DNA of 64,000 nucleotides from Fomes fomentarius (Eukaryota; Basidiomycota; Agaricomycetes; Polyporales; Polyporaceae): NCBI GenBank assembly GCA_022606135.1, contig JABYQN010000001.1, forward strand, positions 3,224,001-3,288,000, given 5' to 3'. The notes beneath the pieces are model-generated. The model was not told the origin of the DNA and did not search any database. It saw only the letters and a list, made by a program, of their open reading frames with translations. Below, one piece after another: positions 61,798 to 64,000 of the stretch (positions are counted from its first letter, which is position 1; each line of letters starts with the position of its first letter). The translations under genes were made by a program, and so were the position numbers.

Positions 61798-64000
61798 CTT
61801 CTACCCCACTTTCTCAGCCATGGTTGAAGAGCATGGATCCCAGAATAGGCCGCTCTCTAATTAGTGAACATCTTCAGCTGTTCGTCTCATCCGCAATAGC
61901 TTGAAGAAGTCCAGGCAACAAAAACCACATCTACCGTCTCTTCTTACTATAATAACTCCTATACGTACCTATTTTCCATGCAATGCTACACCGTCATGCC
62001 GCTCAGTGCAACATCGCCTTTGTATCCGACTAGCGCCGCTCTCAAGCTCCAACACTCAACTAGTACCATTCCCGGCTCGCCCATCATTGTCACGTTTCAT
62101 CTGTGCGTTTAGTAGTGAACCCAAATGCTTGAAGTCTGATATTCAGAACCGGCGTTCATTCAGGATGCCCCCTGTCAGTGTCAGCACATGGGTTCCGGTT
62201 CTCCGGAGTCCCGAATAATGGCGTCCATCTTTGGGACACAACCATGTGCTTCGAGTTCGCAGTGGGCGTGGGCGTACAGTATGCATATGCACAACATCAT
62301 GCCAGCGGCCACACTGGAAGGGCCAAGATAGGGCCAAGACTGACACACTGGGCGTGTAGCTCGCGGAAAATATAACATGTATTCATTGTCACTCAGGACA
62401 TTTCAGTCGGAGCAGGTGCAAGGTGGTGATTATAGGAGCTTGACTAAACACCTCCCTGCGCGGCGCGGCATCGTCACCCAGCTGACCGCGATGCGGAAGG
62501 TTGCGCAGCGCGGAGGGTACCGCACAGTCCAGTCAGGGATCGCATCAGGAAGACCGGTCGGCCAAGGCCACCTCATCTAGCATCGTCACGTCAGCTCAGC
62601 TTATACCGGCGAGCTATCTCCTGACGAATGCTTGTACCTGTGAGCAGGAGCAAGGAGGATTCTCCGAGCCCGGGCGCACCCGAGGCTGCGTAAGCTTAAG
62701 GGGTAGTATCACGCTGACGGTGGACTGTTATAGCTAACTGAAAGCCTTGTCGTTAGGTCAGGACACACGCCTCGAGGCGCACTATGCTGCGAGAGCGTAA
62801 GCTGGGCCCCACTCTTATCTGTCTGCTGAGCTGCTGAGCTGGCCGAGATTCTTGAGAACGCTCTGCGAAACCCAAACGAGGGAGCCTAGAGTGCGCGCCA
62901 TGCTGGGAACGTTCAACTTGAAGGAGGTAACTATCCAGATTCAGTATTAGAAAGACTTCGAAAAGCGTGTGAACTGAAGAGACTGCTGTTGGACGCCCGC
63001 GTGACTGAGCGATTGGTAGGTTGTGGAGATGTTGCGGGCGAGCAGGCTGGCTGAGACTTGGAAGCTGAGGTGGATGTGCGTGTAAGTACATGTCGACAGT
63101 GAGGCGAGTAAGGTCCGGGGTAGCTTGCTGCGTCGCCAAGAGAACGGTTACGGTGAAGGCTGCGTTTGGTGGAGGAGGCAGCCTTGGGAGGAGAGGCCGG
63201 ACATCGGCCTAGGCAGCACGGGAGAGCGAGACCGTTAGGGAAAAGAGCCTTGAGGCTGGAATGTGAAGATGGCTCACTGAGAGAATGGATGTCTCGGCGA
63301 ACGAAGCAGTGCGTGCCGCATGAGCTGCACAGAGAGGGTGTCCCCGTGGCCAGAAACACGCTGGAATTCATAGTGAGTTGCGTTCCCCCTGTGTGAGAGC
63401 ATACAGACTCGGGCCTGGAAGAGCGAACTGTGCATCGGTCGCACCCGTTGTGAGAAAGCGGTCACGGTAATTTCTGAGTGTTCACGTGTTTCGACTCAAC
63501 TCCAGATTGCAGTTGGGTCGGTCGATACCGGACCATAGCTGGGCCAATCGGACAATATGTGATGCTCCCACATCCGCGCAGGGATTGACTTCTGAGTTTC
63601 GGGCTCGGAAAAGTGCTACACCTGGACTGAGGATGTCGTCACATAGCGTTGTACATAATCGCGGGGCACACAGGCACGGAGATGTGCGACAGTGCTCGGG
63701 ACGTGTTCCGCGATGATATGAGCAAGCTTGGTCGACTGCATTGACAACTGACGACAACGTGTAAGAAAAGAACTGAGATGGAGGGTATTTTCTCACCTTG
63801 GACTGTGGTCATGAGAACTGGATTGAGCGGCGCAACGACGGCGTAGTACGTTGGTGGCTGAGGATACAGTCGTCATCCGCGCCGCATGTTAAAGCAACGC
63901 GGCTGGGGCATCTGCAGGAAAGCGTGCACGCGGAGTAGTTACAGGGAGCACTGTCATAGGACAGACGCATACTTTTTACACTTTCTTGCTCTGGCCCGCC
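61798..64000. other. No gene recognised
   Basis: The last 2.2 kb has only short frames on both strands, the longest about 145 codons on minus near 63371-62931, Ser-rich without family resemblance. No repeat or tRNA seen. The window may end before the next gene. Confidence 0.45.

Noticed and set aside
1..64000. CRISPR array, bacterial defence island, phage or plasmid features
   Set aside because: No regularly spaced repeats, no operon-like gene sets or ribosome-binding sites. Genes are spliced and eukaryotic throughout.

Overview
This window looks like nuclear DNA of a filamentous basidiomycete, most likely an Agaricomycete; I cannot name the species. The genes are dense and cut by many short GT-AG introns of about 50-65 nt. 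The proteins are those of a fungal nucleus: AP-2 mu, CENP-C, Trf4, a SAPS-domain protein, PNS1, Tyr1 and Ilv2. There is one intron-bearing tRNA-Ala(AGC) and one intact Ty3/gypsy chromovirus. Nothing suggests a bacterial island, CRISPR array or plasmid.

Layout. 1.8-24.4 kb is a compact housekeeping stretch: a secreted GDSL/CE16-type esterase (-), AP-2 mu (+), two tandem ABM-like paralogues (+), CENP-C/Mif2 (+), a long disordered proline-rich protein (-), the Trf4-type poly(A) polymerase (-) diverging from the mitochondrial tRNA 2-thiouridylase (+), a SAPS-domain phosphatase partner (+) converging on a FAHD1-like hydrolase (-), then tRNA-Ala. A small single-pass membrane protein follows at 25.2-26.0 kb. 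27.0-42.8 kb is a rearranged accessory region: two direct copies of the acetolactate synthase gene ILV2, 11,386 bp apart start to start. Between them sit a 6,154-bp Ty3/gypsy element (identical LTRs, 5-bp target duplication, coding on -), a truncated orphan gene and a small hairpin-bearing repeat. From 42.6 kb housekeeping resumes: TYR1 (-), a TFIIIC-type WD40 protein (-), an MDR oxidoreductase (+), a PNS1/CTL transporter (-), a GT8 glycosyltransferase (-) and an AAAP amino-acid transporter (-). The last 4.6 kb holds no gene I can identify.

The most informative region is the ILV2 duplication. The downstream copy lies beside intact TYR1, while the upstream copy carries only a broken stub of the TYR1 3' end, so the downstream locus appears to be the source. 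The retrotransposon between them shows an 11-nt primer-binding site complementary to its own LTR transcript start (Tf1-type self-priming) and a -1 frameshift heptamer joining gag to pol. Separately, three otherwise good genes (AP-2 mu, CENP-C, TYR1) each lose frame by one base inside a C/G homopolymer. That pattern fits consensus errors in the assembly better than gene death. I did not find a clearly undescribed multi-gene system.
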